A DNA stretch of 64,000 bases from Streptomyces roseirectus (GTDB lineage Bacteria; Actinomycetota; Actinomycetes; Streptomycetales; Streptomycetaceae). The notes below the pieces were generated by a model. The model was not told the DNA's origin, did not search any database, and saw only the letters and a list, made by a program, of their open reading frames with translations. Of the stretch, positions 32,190 through 40,983 are shown piece after piece. The number at the start of each line of letters is the position of its first letter. Position 1 is the stretch's first letter. The stretch lies in contig NZ_CP060828.1 of assembly GCF_014489635.1 (NCBI RefSeq), positions 7,692,001 to 7,756,000 of the forward strand, in the 5' to 3' direction. The translations under genes and the position numbers were made by a program.

Positions 32190-33365
32190 TCAGTCGCGGG
32201 ACGCCGCCGCCTCCGGCGTCCGCACCCGCTCCGCGCCCCGCAGCACCCCCGCGAACAGCAGCAGCCCGCACGACAGGGCCGTCACCACCCCGAACGACAC
32301 GGTCAGGTTTGTCGCGTGGGCCACCCCGCCGATCAGGCTCGGCGCGATCAGCCCGGACGTGTAGGTGATCGTCGCGACGCCCGCGATCGCCTGGCTCGGG
32401 TTCGGCCCCGCGTGCCCGGCCGCCGCGAAGCACAGCGGGACGACGACGGCGATCCCGAGCCCCGTCAGCCCGAACCCGGCCATCGCGACGGCCGGTTGCT
32501 CCGCGACGACGACGAGGAGGCCGCCCGCGACCGCCAGCACGCCGCCCGCGCGGACGCCGCGCACGACGCCGTACCGGTTGACGACGGCGTCCCCGGCCAG
32601 CCTCGCGATCGCCATCGTCAGCATGAAGCCGGTCGCGCAGGCCGCCGCGAGCCCCGCCGACGCCGCGAGGCGGTCCTTCAGGTACACCGCCGCCCAGTCC
32701 ATGCTGGCGCCCTCCGCGAACACCGCGCAGAAGCCGACGGCGCCGATCAGCAGGGCCGAGCGGGGCGGCAGCGTGAAACGCGGGGGCGCCTCCTCTTCCT
32801 CGGCCGGACGCAGGTCCAGGACCCAGCGGCAGACGAGCACGCCGAGGAGGGTCAGGACCAGCGACGCGATGCCGTGGTGCACGCGCGCGTCCACGTCCAG
32901 GTGGGCGGCCAGGGTGCCGGCGCCCGAGCCGATCAGGGTGCCCACGCTCCACATGCCGTGCAGGCCCGACATGATCGACTTGCCGAGGCGGTGCTCGATC
33001 TCGACGCCCATCGCGTTCATCGCGACGTCCGCCATGCCCGCCGTCGCGCCGTACACGAACATCGCGAGGCACGCGGTCAGGAGGTTCGTGGCGAGGGAGG
33101 GGAGGACCAGGGAGAGGGTCCACAGGGCGAGCAGCAGGCGCAGCGCCGTGCGGCTGCCCAGGTGGTGGGTGATCCAGCCCGCCAGCGGCATCGCGCAGGC
33201 CGCGCCGAACGCGGTGAACGCCAGCGCGAAGCCGAGCTGTCCCGCGCCGAGGCCCGCGTGGTCCTGGATCCACGGGACGCGGGTCGCGAACGAGCCCGTC
33301 ACGCCGCCGTGCACGGCGAACACCGCCGCTATGGCGTACCGGCCCCGCTGTACCTCGGCGCCCAT
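32190..33365 (-). CDS. MFS transporter
   Basis: 391 residues with about 12 hydrophobic segments, a major facilitator of the sugar-permease/drug-efflux-like type. The first half shows FVYGATAGMADVAMNAMG, typical of the group that includes fucose-permease-like proteins, where the intracellular loop before helix 5 has MNAMGVEIE. ATG at 33365. It is divergent from the ROK regulator at 33508, with a palindromic site between them, so it may be under ROK control and may move a sugar or related compound. Substrate unknown. Confidence 0.9.
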   Translation of the reverse strand: MGAEVQRGRYAIAAVFAVHGGVTGSFATRVPWIQDHAGLGAGQLGFALAFTAFGAACAMPLAGWITHHLGSRTALRLLLALWTLSLVLPSLATNLLTACLAMFVYGATAGMADVAMNAMGVEIEHRLGKSIMSGLHGMWSVGTLIGSGAGTLAAHLDVDARVHHGIASLVLTLLGVLVCRWVLDLRPAEEEEAPPRFTLPPRSALLIGAVGFCAVFAEGASMDWAAVYLKDRLAASAGLAAACATGFMLTMAIARLAGDAVVNRYGVVRGVRAGGVLAVAGGLLVVVAEQPAVAMAGFGLTGLGIAVVVPLCFAAAGHAGPNPSQAIAGVATITYTSGLIAPSLIGGVAHATNLTVSFGVVTALSCGLLLFAGVLRGAERVRTPEAAASRD

Positions 33366-33383
33366 GCGCTGCCCTCCCCTGTC

Positions 33384-33425
33384 GTGTCCAGGCCCTTGCC
33401 GTGTCCGGGCCCTTGCCGTGCCCGG
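33384..33425. repeat. 17-bp tandem repeat in the MFS leader
   Basis: GTGTCCAGGCCCTTGCC (33384-33400) and GTGTCCGGGCCCTTGCC (33401-33417) are followed by a partial third copy GTGCCCGG. It lies 20 bases upstream of the MFS start. Confidence 0.7.
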
Positions 33426-33434
33426 CTCGGAAAC

Positions 33435-33455
33435 TATCAGGGACCCTTCCTGATA
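33435..33455. promoter_or_regulatory. Operator-like inverted repeat between the MFS and ROK genes
   Basis: TATCAGG and CCTGATA are perfect inverted 7-base arms with a 7-base spacer, 53 bases before the ROK start and 70 bases before the MFS start. The symmetry and place in a divergent promoter region suggest a binding site for the ROK repressor. Confidence 0.65.
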
Positions 33456-33507
33456 AAAAGAGGGGAACTACGGTTCGATACGGCTCGGGCCATGGGAGGA
33501 TCCCGGC

Positions 33508-35478
33508 ATGCCCGCATCACCGAGCACGGCCCGCGCCATCAACGACCGGCTCGCGCTGCGCCTGCTCCAGCGGGAGGGCCCGCTGACGGCCGGGCGCCTG
33601 AAGCAGCTCACGGGGCTCTCCCGGCCCACGGTCGCCGACCTCGTCGAACGGCTCACCGCCGCCGGGCTCGTCGAGGTCGTCGGGGAGTCCGGCGCGCACC
33701 GCCGGGGGCCCAACGCGAAGCTCTACGGCATCGTCGCCTCGCGCGCCCACCTCGCCGCGCTCGACGTCCGCACCGACAGCGTCACCGTCCTCGTCGCCGA
33801 CCTCGTCGGGCGGGTCCTGTCCGAGGCGTCCGCCCCGATCGGCGGCGACACCGGGACCGGGCCCGCGCTGGAACAGACGGTCGCCCTCGTGGAACGCGCC
33901 GCGAAAGAGGCCGGCGCCGACTCCCTCCACACCCTCTGCATCGGCGCCCCCGGCCTCATCGACCCCGCCACCGGCGACCTCCGCGACTCCAACGGCCTCC
34001 CCCTCTGGCACCGCCGCCTCGTCACCACCCTCCAGGGCCACTTCCCCGCCGCCCGCGTCCTCGTCGAGAACGAGACCAACCTCGCCGCCCTCGCCGAACG
34101 CGACGAAGGCGTGGCCCAGGATCGCGACACCTTCGTCCTCCTGTGGCTCGGCCAGGGCATCGGCGCCGCCGTGGTCCTCGACGGCACCCTGCGCCGGGGC
34201 GCCTCCGGCGGCACCGGCGAGATCGGCTTCCTCCCCGTTCCCGGCGCGGTCCTGCCCTCGGCCCTCGACTGCCAGGGCGGCTTCCACTCCATGGCCGGCG
34301 GCTGGGCCGTCGAACGGCTCGCCGGAGAGTTCGGGCTGACGGGGGAGGGGGCGGCCGCGCTGGTGCGGAGGGCTGTGGAGGCGGAGGTGAGCGGAGGCGG
34401 CTTCGCGCCCGGGGGCGGACCTGACCCGGCACACGGTGCCGGGCCGGGGAGCGCGGCTGTCCTCACGCCGGACGGCGGAACCGCCGGGGTGCCGGGGGCC
34501 GGCCCGGTGCCGGGCGCTGCGACCGCCTCTGTTCCGGGTGGCCGAACTGGTCGGGTGTCGGGTGCTGGGGCTGATTTCGGGCGGAGTGGCGGAAATGTCT
34601 CCGGGGTGAGTGTCGGTGCCGGTGGCCCTGCGGCGGGTGCTGCAACCCCTTCCGTGTCGGGCGGCGGGACCGCCGGGGTGCGGGGGGCCGGCCCGGTGTC
34701 GGGTGCTGCGACTGCCTCTGTTCCGGGTGGCCGAACTGGTCGGGTGTTGGGTGCTGGGGCTGATTTCGGGCGGAGTGGCGGAAATGTCTCCGGGGTGAGT
34801 GTTGGTGCCGGTGGCCCTGCGGCGGGTGCCGCAACCCCTTCCGTGTCGGGCGGCGGGACCGCCGGGGTGCCGGGGGCCGGCCCGGTGTCGGGCGCTGCGA
34901 CCGCCTCTGTTCCGGGTGGCCGAACTGGTCGGGTGTTGGGTGCTGGGGCTGATTTCGGGCGGAGTGGCGGAAATGTCTCCGGGGTGAGTGTCGGTGCTGG
35001 CGGCCCTGCGGCGGGTGCCGCAACCCCTTCCGCGTCGGGCGGCGGGACCGCCGGGGTGCCGGGGGCCGGCTCCGTGCCAGGGGCTGCGACTGCCTCCGCG
35101 CCGGGTTCCGAAAGCCCCCCCGTCCCAGGTGCTGGGGACGGCTCCGCGCTCGATCCTGTGCCGGGCGGTGCGGTCGGATCCGGCCCGACGCCGGTCGGTC
35201 TTGATGCCGGTCGTTTTCTCGACGCGCTCGCCGACCGGATCGCGCTGGGCGTCGCCTCTGTCGTCGCGGTGCTCGATCCTGGGTGTGTGGTGCTCGGTGG
35301 GGAGGTCGGGCGGGCGGGTGGGGGTGTGCTGGCGAGGAAGGTCGAGGGGCGGATTCGGGGGATGGCGCCGCTGGTGACGGAGGTGAGGGCGAGCGGGCTG
35401 GGGGGCGGGGCTGTGCTGCGGGGGGCGTTGTCGACGGCGCGGGAGGCCGCGCAGGACGAGGTGTTCGGGGGAGGTTAG
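33508..35478 (+). CDS. ROK family regulator with a large repeat insertion
   Basis: 656 residues, against about 380-410 for usual ROK regulators. Residues 1-70 form a winged helix (PLTAGRLKQLTGLSRPTVADLVERL). The ROK domain follows (LAALDVRTDSVTVLVADLVG, CIGAPGLIDPATGDLRDSNG, LVENETNLAALAERDEG). The CxCGxxGCxE zinc motif is replaced by DCQGGFHSMAGGW. From about residue 290 to 560 there is a Gly/Ala/Pro/Val-rich insert, including three in-frame 63-residue repeats, after which the ROK C-terminus resumes (FLDALADRIALGVASVVAVLDPGCVVLGG). The frame stays open throughout, so the product may be a two-lobed protein with a flexible linker. Confidence 0.88.
   Translation: MPASPSTARAINDRLALRLLQREGPLTAGRLKQLTGLSRPTVADLVERLTAAGLVEVVGESGAHRRGPNAKLYGIVASRAHLAALDVRTDSVTVLVADLVGRVLSEASAPIGGDTGTGPALEQTVALVERAAKEAGADSLHTLCIGAPGLIDPATGDLRDSNGLPLWHRRLVTTLQGHFPAARVLVENETNLAALAERDEGVAQDRDTFVLLWLGQGIGAAVVLDGTLRRGASGGTGEIGFLPVPGAVLPSALDCQGGFHSMAGGWAVERLAGEFGLTGEGAAALVRRAVEAEVSGGGFAPGGGPDPAHGAGPGSAAVLTPDGGTAGVPGAGPVPGAATASVPGGRTGRVSGAGADFGRSGGNVSGVSVGAGGPAAGAATPSVSGGGTAGVRGAGPVSGAATASVPGGRTGRVLGAGADFGRSGGNVSGVSVGAGGPAAGAATPSVSGGGTAGVPGAGPVSGAATASVPGGRTGRVLGAGADFGRSGGNVSGVSVGAGGPAAGAATPSASGGGTAGVPGAGSVPGAATASAPGSESPPVPGAGDGSALDPVPGGAVGSGPTPVGLDAGRFLDALADRIALGVASVVAVLDPGCVVLGGEVGRAGGGVLARKVEGRIRGMAPLVTEVRASGLGGGAVLRGALSTAREAAQDEVFGGG
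34474..35107 (+). repeat. 189-bp minisatellite inside the ROK gene
   Basis: Three complete units (34474-34662, 34663-34851, 34852-35040) and a partial fourth ending near 35107. Each unit begins GGCGGRACCGCCGGGGTG and is 189 bases, 63 codons, so copy number changes keep the frame. Units differ by only a few bases, which points to recent expansion. The encoded peptide contains GGTAGV, ATASVPGGRTGRV and GADFGRSGGNVSGVSVG. Confidence 0.93.
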
Positions 35479-36215
35479 GGCTGGCGGGTGCGTAGGTAGG
35501 ACTCGAACGTGCCCTTCCCTACTGCGTGTTCGGGAGCCAGGTGGCCCCCTGCGCGGAACGCCCGGTAGGCGGCGCCCCCCAGGCGGACCGGGACCAGGAG
35601 ACGCCGCTTGCCCCGCGCCCGCAGGTACGCGCGGGCCAGCGACTCGAACGTCCGCACCTCGGGGCCGCCCATGTCGGCGACCCGGCCCGAAGGCTCGCCC
35701 GAGGCCAACTCGGCGAGGCGCGCGGCGACTTCGGTGACCTCGACGGGCTGGTCACGGACGCCGGAGAGGACCGGCATCAGGGGCGACTTGGCCAGCGTCG
35801 CCATGAACTGCGCGACCAGTTCGTGGAATTGGGTGGCCCGCAGGACCGTCCAGCCCAACCCCGAGTCCTCCAGCATGCGTTCGACGGCGAGCTTGGACCG
35901 GTAGTAGCCGTAGGGCACCCGGTCCACCCCCACGATCGAGATGTAGACGACGTGCCCGACCCCCGCCGCCCGCGCCGCGTCGAACAGATGCCGGGCCGCC
36001 GTCTCGTCACCCCCGCGCGGCGAACTCGCGCAGTGCACGACGGTGTCGACGCCCGTCAGCGCGGCGCCCAGCGCGGGCCCCCCGACGGACAGATCGACGG
36101 CGTGCTCAGGCCCGCGCCGGCTGAGCACCCGCACCTCGTGCCCGTCCGCGCGCAGCAGCCCGACGACGGGCCGCCCGAGCGTCCCCGTCCCTCCGGTCAC
36201 CAGAATCGTCGCCAT
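35475..36215 (-). CDS. NAD(P)-dependent oxidoreductase/epimerase, probable ECF41 target
   Basis: 246 residues, atypical short-chain dehydrogenase of the NmrA-like group. The nucleotide-binding motif VTGGTGTLGRPVVGLL is at residues 5-20; a YYRSK active-site-like motif appears near residue 105. It lies 79 bases downstream of an ECF41-type sigma factor on the same strand. ECF41 genes are typically paired with a carboxymuconolactone decarboxylase, oxidoreductase or epimerase gene, and a matching promoter is visible at 36260-36286. Its last four bases overlap the ROK gene end on the other strand. Confidence 0.9.
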   Translation of the reverse strand: MATILVTGGTGTLGRPVVGLLRADGHEVRVLSRRGPEHAVDLSVGGPALGAALTGVDTVVHCASSPRGGDETAARHLFDAARAAGVGHVVYISIVGVDRVPYGYYRSKLAVERMLEDSGLGWTVLRATQFHELVAQFMATLAKSPLMPVLSGVRDQPVEVTEVAARLAELASGEPSGRVADMGGPEVRTFESLARAYLRARGKRRLLVPVRLGGAAYRAFRAGGHLAPEHAVGKGTFESYLRTRQP

Positions 36216-36259
36216 GCCGAACCCCTTTCAGCGGTGAGACGTCCGCCTGACACCACTGA

Positions 36260-36286
36260 GACAACGCGACCCCGCGAAATGTGACA
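36260..36286 (-). promoter_or_regulatory. ECF41-type promoter for the oxidoreductase gene
   Basis: On the minus strand, TGTCACA (36286-36280), a 16-base spacer, then TGTC (36263-36260). The reported ECF41 signature is TGTCACA-N16-CGTC, so the -35 and spacer match exactly and the -10 differs by one base. It sits 45 bases upstream of the oxidoreductase start, between it and the sigma factor gene. Confidence 0.72.
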
Positions 36287-36294
36287 CCCGCCGC

Positions 36295-37179
36295 TCAGTC
36301 CGCGAGTTGCCGCCGCACGAACCCCAGCTTCTCGGGGTTCAACACGGCCCGCACCTCCGTGACGACCCCGTCCCGGCACACGACGTCCGCCGTGCCGATG
36401 AGGAGGGCGCCGTCCCAGATCAACACCGCCGGTGCGCCGTTGAGTTCGGCGACGGTGAACGTCATGCCGGCGAGGTGATGCCGGAAGATCCCCGCCGTGA
36501 AACGGGCCACCTTCGCCCGCCCGAGGACCGGCCGCACCGCCGACGACGCCTTGCCGCCCCCGTCGCCCCACCAGGTGACATCGGCGGCGAGGAGCTTTTC
36601 GAGCCCCGCGAGGTCACCGTCCTGCGCGGCCGCGAGGAAGGAGGCCACCAACGAGGCCCGCTGCCCGGCGTCCGGCTCGAACCGCGCCCGCTCCTCGGCG
36701 ATCCGCCGCTCCGCCCGCCGGTACAGCTGACGGCAGTTGGCCTCCGTCAGATCGAGCACCCCCGCGATCTCCGCGTGCCCGTAGGCGAACGCCTCGCGCA
36801 GTACGTACACCGCGCGCTCGGTCGGTGTCAGCCGCTCCAGCAGGACGAGGAGCGCGAGCGAGACCGCGTCGCGCTGTTCGGCCGTCTCCAGGGGCCCGAG
36901 CGCGCCCCCGGACGTGACGACCGGCTCCGGCAGCCACGTCCCGACGTACCGCTCCCGGCGCGCCCGCGCCGAGGTCAGCCGGTTGAGGCACAGGTTCGTC
37001 GCGACCTTCGCCAGCCACGCGCCGACGTTCCCGATGGCCGCCCGGTCCGCGCCGGCGAACCGCAGGTAGACGTCCTGGACGGTGTCCTCCGCCTCCTCGG
37101 CGGACCCCAGCATCCGGTAGGCCAGCCCGAACAGGCGGGGGCGGTGGGTCTCGAACTCCTCGGCGAGCGCGGTCGTCAT
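36295..37179 (-). CDS. ECF41 family sigma factor with SnoaL-like C-terminal domain
   Basis: 294 residues from ATG 37179; the long upstream extension crosses the FMN riboswitch and is rejected. Sigma region 2 (HRPRLFGLAYRMLGSAEEAED with TVQDVYLRF), region 4 (LTPTERAVYVLREAFAYGHAEIA), then a C-terminal SnoaL-like extension of about 110 residues. The extension has the WWGDGGGK motif that in ECF41 proteins controls activity in place of a separate anti-sigma factor. The downstream oxidoreductase gene and its promoter fit the ECF41 pattern. Inducing signal unknown. Confidence 0.92.
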   Translation of the reverse strand: MTTALAEEFETHRPRLFGLAYRMLGSAEEAEDTVQDVYLRFAGADRAAIGNVGAWLAKVATNLCLNRLTSARARRERYVGTWLPEPVVTSGGALGPLETAEQRDAVSLALLVLLERLTPTERAVYVLREAFAYGHAEIAGVLDLTEANCRQLYRRAERRIAEERARFEPDAGQRASLVASFLAAAQDGDLAGLEKLLAADVTWWGDGGGKASSAVRPVLGRAKVARFTAGIFRHHLAGMTFTVAELNGAPAVLIWDGALLIGTADVVCRDGVVTEVRAVLNPEKLGFVRRQLAD

Positions 37180-37300
37180 GAGGACACTGTGCCCCAACCC
37201 CCGTACGCAGCGTGCCGGACCGCTCCCTGTGAGCCACCCCACACACTTCACCCGTATGGACCACGGTCCGTCGTGGCACACTGGCCGTGTACCAATAGCA

Positions 37301-37427
37301 GCGCACTCCGGGGTCGGTGAAAGTCCGAACCGGCGGTTACAGTCCGCGACCCGATCGCTTCCAGCGATCGGTTGACCAGGTGGAATTCCTGGACCGACGG
37401 TTAAAGTCCGGATGGGAGGCAGTGCGC
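37301..37427 (+). ncRNA. FMN riboswitch (RFN element)
   Basis: The conserved RFN pieces follow in order: GGGGTCGGTGAAAGTCC, AACCGGCGGTTACAGTCC, GCGACCC, a variable ATCGCT-TCC-AGCGAT hairpin, GACCAGGTGGAATTCCTGG, GACGGTTAAAGTCCGGATG and GGAGGCAGTGC, closing with GCGCACT at the 5' side. It lies 156 bases upstream of ribE and should shut down the rib operon when FMN is abundant. In the expression platform, CTCCTG near 37508 can pair with the CAGGAG of the ribE ribosome site, so translational control is likely. Confidence 0.97.
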
Positions 37428-37582
37428 GGCGGGCAGGCCCTTCGAGGTGTGCCGCCGTATGTGTGCTCGTCCGTGGACGAGTGCGTCCGGCGACCCTCCC
37501 CGAGTGTGCTCCTGTCCGTGTTTCTGTCGTTTCTCGACAGGCCCCGGAGTCCGTGCCCGACTGTGGCAGGAGGACCCGGGAA

Positions 37583-38191
37583 GTGTTCACCGGAATCGTT
37601 GAAGAACTGGGTGAGATCACGGCCGTCGAGAACCTCGGCGACGCCTCCCGGTTCCGGCTGCGCGGCCCCGTCGTCACCGACGGCGCGAAGCACGGCGACT
37701 CCATCGCCGTGAACGGGGTCTGTCTCACGGTCGTAGAACACGAGGGTGACGAGTTCACCGCCGACGTCATGGCCGAGACCCTGGACCGCTCCAGCCTCGG
37801 CGCCCTCGCCGTCGGCTCCCGCGTCAACCTGGAACGCCCGATGGCCGTCGGCGCGCGGCTCGGCGGGCACATCGTGCAGGGGCACGTGGACGGCACCGGC
37901 CAGGTCCTCGCCCGGACGCCGTCCGAGCACTGGGAGATCGTCAAGGTCTCCCTGCCGGCCGACCTCGCGCGGTACGTCGTCGAGAAGGGCTCGATCACCG
38001 TCGACGGCATCAGCCTCACGGTCGTCGAAGCCGCCGCCGACTATTTCACCGTCAGCCTCATTCCGACGACCCTCGCGCTGACCACGCTCGGCCTCAAGCA
38101 GCCCGGTGACCCGGTCAACCTGGAGGTCGACGTCGTCGCGAAGTACGTCGAGCGCCTGATGGGCGACCGGGTTCCCGGAGCGGCCCAGTGA
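37583..38191 (+). CDS. ribE: Riboflavin synthase alpha chain
   Basis: 202 residues from GTG 37583 ([12 protein letters not shown]), with AGGAGG about ten bases upstream. Two similar halves of the riboflavin synthase barrel: [10 protein letters not shown] and [12 protein letters not shown], and the NGVCLTV / DGISLTV repeats. It converts two 6,7-dimethyl-8-ribityllumazines to riboflavin and a pyrimidinedione. First gene of the riboswitch-controlled rib operon. Its stop overlaps the ribM start (GTGA). Confidence 0.97.
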   Translation: MFTGIVEELGEITAVENLGDASRFRLRGPVVTDGAKHGDSIAVNGVCLTVVEHEGDEFTADVMAETLDRSSLGALAVGSRVNLERPMAVGARLGGHIVQGHVDGTGQVLARTPSEHWEIVKVSLPADLARYVVEKGSITVDGISLTVVEAAADYFTVSLIPTTLALTTLGLKQPGDPVNLEVDVVAKYVERLMGDRVPGAAQ

Positions 38192-38811
38192 ACTGGCTGA
38201 ACTCCGAGGCGTTCGTGCTGTTCGACCAGCACATCCTGTGGTCGGACATGATCGGCAACGTCCTCGGCCTCGTCGGGCTCGCCCTCGGCTGGCGCCGCCA
38301 CCTGCTGACCTGGCCCGTCCAGTTCGCCTCCGGGCTGATCCTGTTCGGCGCGTTCTACGGGCATCTCGCGGGCAGCGCCGGCAAGCAGGTCATCGTCATG
38401 CTGGTCGCGGTGTACGGCTGGTGGCAGTGGAGCCGCAACCGGGGCCGGGACGGCATCACCCCCCGCTTCGCCACCTGGCAGGAACGCGGCGCGATGATCG
38501 CGGCGGGCGCCGCCGGCACCGTCGCCGTCGCCCTGCTCTTCAAGGCGTACCCCAGCCTGTCCTGGGACCCCTGGCCCGACGCGTACATCTTCGTCGGCAC
38601 GCTCGTCGCGATGTACGCGCAGGCCAAGGGCATGGTCGAGTTCTGGTTCGCCTGGCTCCTCGTCGACGCCGTCGGCGTCCCCCTCAACTTCGCCAACGGC
38701 TACGCCTTCTCCGGCTTCGTCTACGTCATCTACGGCGCGCTCGTCCTGTGGGGCATGCGCGACTGGTGGCTGCGCTCACGCCGGACCGTCCTGGAAGGGG
38801 CCCCCGCATGA
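38188..38811 (+). CDS. ribM: PnuC-like riboflavin transporter RibM
   Basis: 207 residues with about seven hydrophobic segments, PnuC family ([41 protein letters not shown]). PnuC relatives carry vitamins by facilitated diffusion. Placed between ribE and ribBA behind an FMN riboswitch, it corresponds to RibM, a riboflavin importer studied in Streptomyces davaonensis and Corynebacterium. GTG start overlaps the ribE stop; its own stop overlaps the ribBA start (ATGA). Confidence 0.9.
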   Translation: MNWLNSEAFVLFDQHILWSDMIGNVLGLVGLALGWRRHLLTWPVQFASGLILFGAFYGHLAGSAGKQVIVMLVAVYGWWQWSRNRGRDGITPRFATWQERGAMIAAGAAGTVAVALLFKAYPSLSWDPWPDAYIFVGTLVAMYAQAKGMVEFWFAWLLVDAVGVPLNFANGYAFSGFVYVIYGALVLWGMRDWWLRSRRTVLEGAPA

Positions 38812-40127
38812 GCACGGCAACCGTCCTGTACGACGCCCACGACACCGACGCCGACCTGACCCTCGACCCCGTCGAGCAGGCCATCGCCGACATCGCCGCC
38901 GGGCGCCCGGTCGTGGTCGTCGACGACGAGGACCGCGAGAACGAGGGCGACCTCGTCGTCGCCGCCGAGAAGGTCACCCCCGAGATCATCGCGTTCATGA
39001 TGAGCGAGTGCCGGGGTTTGGTCTGCGTCCCCATGGAGAGCGCCGAACTGGACCGGCTCGCCCTGCCGCAGATGGTCGACGACAACACCGAGTCGATGAA
39101 GACCGCGTTCACCGTCTCCGTCGACGCGTCCGGCGCCCACGGCGTCACCACCGGCATCTCGGCGGCCGACCGCGCGACCACGATCCGCCTCCTCGCCGAC
39201 CCCGCCGCCACCGCCGGCGACTTCGTCCGCCCCGGCCACGTCTTCCCCCTGCGCGCCCGCGCCGGCGGCGTCCTCGTCCGCGACGGCCACACCGAGGCCG
39301 CCGTCGACCTCGCCCGCCTCGCGGGCCTGCGCCCGGCCGGCACGATCGTCGAGATCGCCGGCGAGGACGGCACGATGCTCCGCCTCCCCGAACTGGTCCC
39401 CTTCGCCCGCAAACACGGCCTGACGATCATCTCCATCGCGGACCTGATCACCTACCGCCGCACCAGGGAACCCGCCGGGGGCGAGGACCTGACCACGGAT
39501 GCCGCCCCCCGCACCCTCGTCCACTGCGAGGCCCGCACCCCCCTGCCCACCGCGCACGGCCCCTTCACCGCCTACGGCTACCGCGCCGGCGACGGCGTCG
39601 AGCACGTCGCGCTCGTCCACGGGGAGATCGGCGACGGGACGGACGTCGTCGTGCGGCTGCACTCCGAGTGCCTGACCGGGGACGTCTTCGGATCGGCGCG
39701 CTGCGACTGCGGGCCCCAGCTGGACGCCGCGCTGGAGCGGATCCAGCGGGAGGGCCGGGGAGTCGTCGTGTACCTGCGCGGACACGAGGGCCGCGGGATC
39801 GGACTGCTGTCCAAACTGCGGGCGTACGAGCTCCAGGAGCAGGGCCACGACACCCTGGACGCCAACCTGGAGCTGGGGCTGCCCGCCGACGCCCGGGACT
39901 ACGGGGTGGGCGCGCGCATCCTCGCCGACCTGGGCGTGCGCAGCGTCCGCCTGCTGACCAACAACCCCGAGAAGACCGCCGCGCTCGCCCGGCACGGCCT
40001 GACGGTGACGGCACGCGAGCCGATGCCCGTCACGGCAGGCGAGCACAACATCCGCTACCTGCGCGCCAAGCGGGACCGGATGGGACACGACCTGCCCTGG
40101 CTCGACGCGGCCAGTGGCGACCAGTGA
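38808..40127 (+). CDS. ribBA: Bifunctional 3,4-dihydroxy-2-butanone-4-phosphate synthase / GTP cyclohydrolase II
   Basis: 439 residues from ATG 38808, which overlaps the ribM stop. N-terminal DHBP synthase domain ([20 protein letters not shown], later [13 protein letters not shown] and GHTEAAVDL), C-terminal GTP cyclohydrolase II with zinc Cys in [20 protein letters not shown] and [10 protein letters not shown]. It makes both riboflavin precursors from ribulose 5-phosphate and GTP. All listed catalytic motifs are intact. ribH follows 19 bases later. Confidence 0.97.
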   Translation: MSTATVLYDAHDTDADLTLDPVEQAIADIAAGRPVVVVDDEDRENEGDLVVAAEKVTPEIIAFMMSECRGLVCVPMESAELDRLALPQMVDDNTESMKTAFTVSVDASGAHGVTTGISAADRATTIRLLADPAATAGDFVRPGHVFPLRARAGGVLVRDGHTEAAVDLARLAGLRPAGTIVEIAGEDGTMLRLPELVPFARKHGLTIISIADLITYRRTREPAGGEDLTTDAAPRTLVHCEARTPLPTAHGPFTAYGYRAGDGVEHVALVHGEIGDGTDVVVRLHSECLTGDVFGSARCDCGPQLDAALERIQREGRGVVVYLRGHEGRGIGLLSKLRAYELQEQGHDTLDANLELGLPADARDYGVGARILADLGVRSVRLLTNNPEKTAALARHGLTVTAREPMPVTAGEHNIRYLRAKRDRMGHDLPWLDAASGDQ

Positions 40128-40146
40128 GAGAACGTGAGGAAGAAAC

Positions 40147-40632
40147 GTGAGCGGCAAGGGCGCACCGGAACTGTCCGTACGCAATGTGGGTGACCTCCGG
40201 GTCGCCGTCATCGCGGCCCAGTGGCACGAGAAGGTGATGGACGGCCTGGTGGACGGCGCCCTGCGCGCCCTGCGCGACCTGGGCATCGACGAGCCGACCC
40301 TCCTGCGGGTCCCCGGCACCTGGGAACTCCCGGTCGCCGCGAAGGTCCTCACCGGCCGCGGGTACGACGCGATCGTCGCCCTCGGCGTCGTCGTCCGGGG
40401 CGGCACCCCCCACTTCGAGTACGTCTGCCAGGGCGTCACCCAGGGCCTCACCCAGGTCTCGGTGGAGACCGGCGTCCCCGTCGGCTTCGGCGTCCTCACC
40501 TGCGACACCGAGGAACAGGCCCTGGACCGCGCGGGGCTGCCCGGCTCGAACGAGGACAAGGGCCACGAGGCGGTGACGGCGGCGGTGGCGACGGCGGCCA
40601 CCCTGCGTTCAGTATCCGAACCTTGGCACTGA
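40147..40632 (+). CDS. ribH: 6,7-dimethyl-8-ribityllumazine synthase
   Basis: 161 residues from GTG 40147 with GAGGAAG upstream. Lumazine synthase motifs: [31 protein letters not shown] with the catalytic His, and [17 protein letters not shown]. It condenses the two RibBA products and usually assembles as a pentamer or 60-mer. Last gene of the rib operon; hisE starts 33 bases later. Confidence 0.97.
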   Translation: MSGKGAPELSVRNVGDLRVAVIAAQWHEKVMDGLVDGALRALRDLGIDEPTLLRVPGTWELPVAAKVLTGRGYDAIVALGVVVRGGTPHFEYVCQGVTQGLTQVSVETGVPVGFGVLTCDTEEQALDRAGLPGSNEDKGHEAVTAAVATAATLRSVSEPWH

Positions 40633-40665
40633 GCGAAAACAGTATCGGGCTAGAGTTAATCCACC

Positions 40666-40938
40666 ATGTCCAAGAAGACGTTCGAGGAGCTGTTCACCGA
40701 GCTCCAGCAGAAGGCCGCCACCGGCGACCCCACCACCTCCCGCACCGCCGAACTCGTCGGCAAGGGCGTCCACGCCATCGGCAAGAAGGTCGTCGAAGAG
40801 GCCGCCGAGGTCTGGATGGCCGCCGAGTACGAGGGCAAGGAGGCCGCGGCGGAGGAGATCTCGCAGCTCCTCTACCACGTCCAGGTGATGATGGTCGCCC
40901 GCGGGATCTCGCTGGACGACGTCTACGCCCACCTGTGA
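40666..40938 (+). CDS. hisE: Phosphoribosyl-ATP pyrophosphatase
   Basis: 90 residues, the stand-alone HisE form. MazG-like helical fold with [18 protein letters not shown] carrying the metal-binding Glu residues. It hydrolyses phosphoribosyl-ATP to phosphoribosyl-AMP, the second histidine step. ATG at 40666. It pairs with hisG 45 bases downstream, the split hisE-hisG location away from the main his operon being usual in Streptomyces. Confidence 0.96.
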   Translation: MSKKTFEELFTELQQKAATGDPTTSRTAELVGKGVHAIGKKVVEEAAEVWMAAEYEGKEAAAEEISQLLYHVQVMMVARGISLDDVYAHL

Positions 40939-40983
40939 ACACCGCTCTCAGCCAACCCCTCTCGACAGAAGGAAGCCGACCTC

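Noticed and set aside
34474..35107. CRISPR array
   Set aside because: The 189-bp units are contiguous coding repeats without spacers and keep the reading frame.
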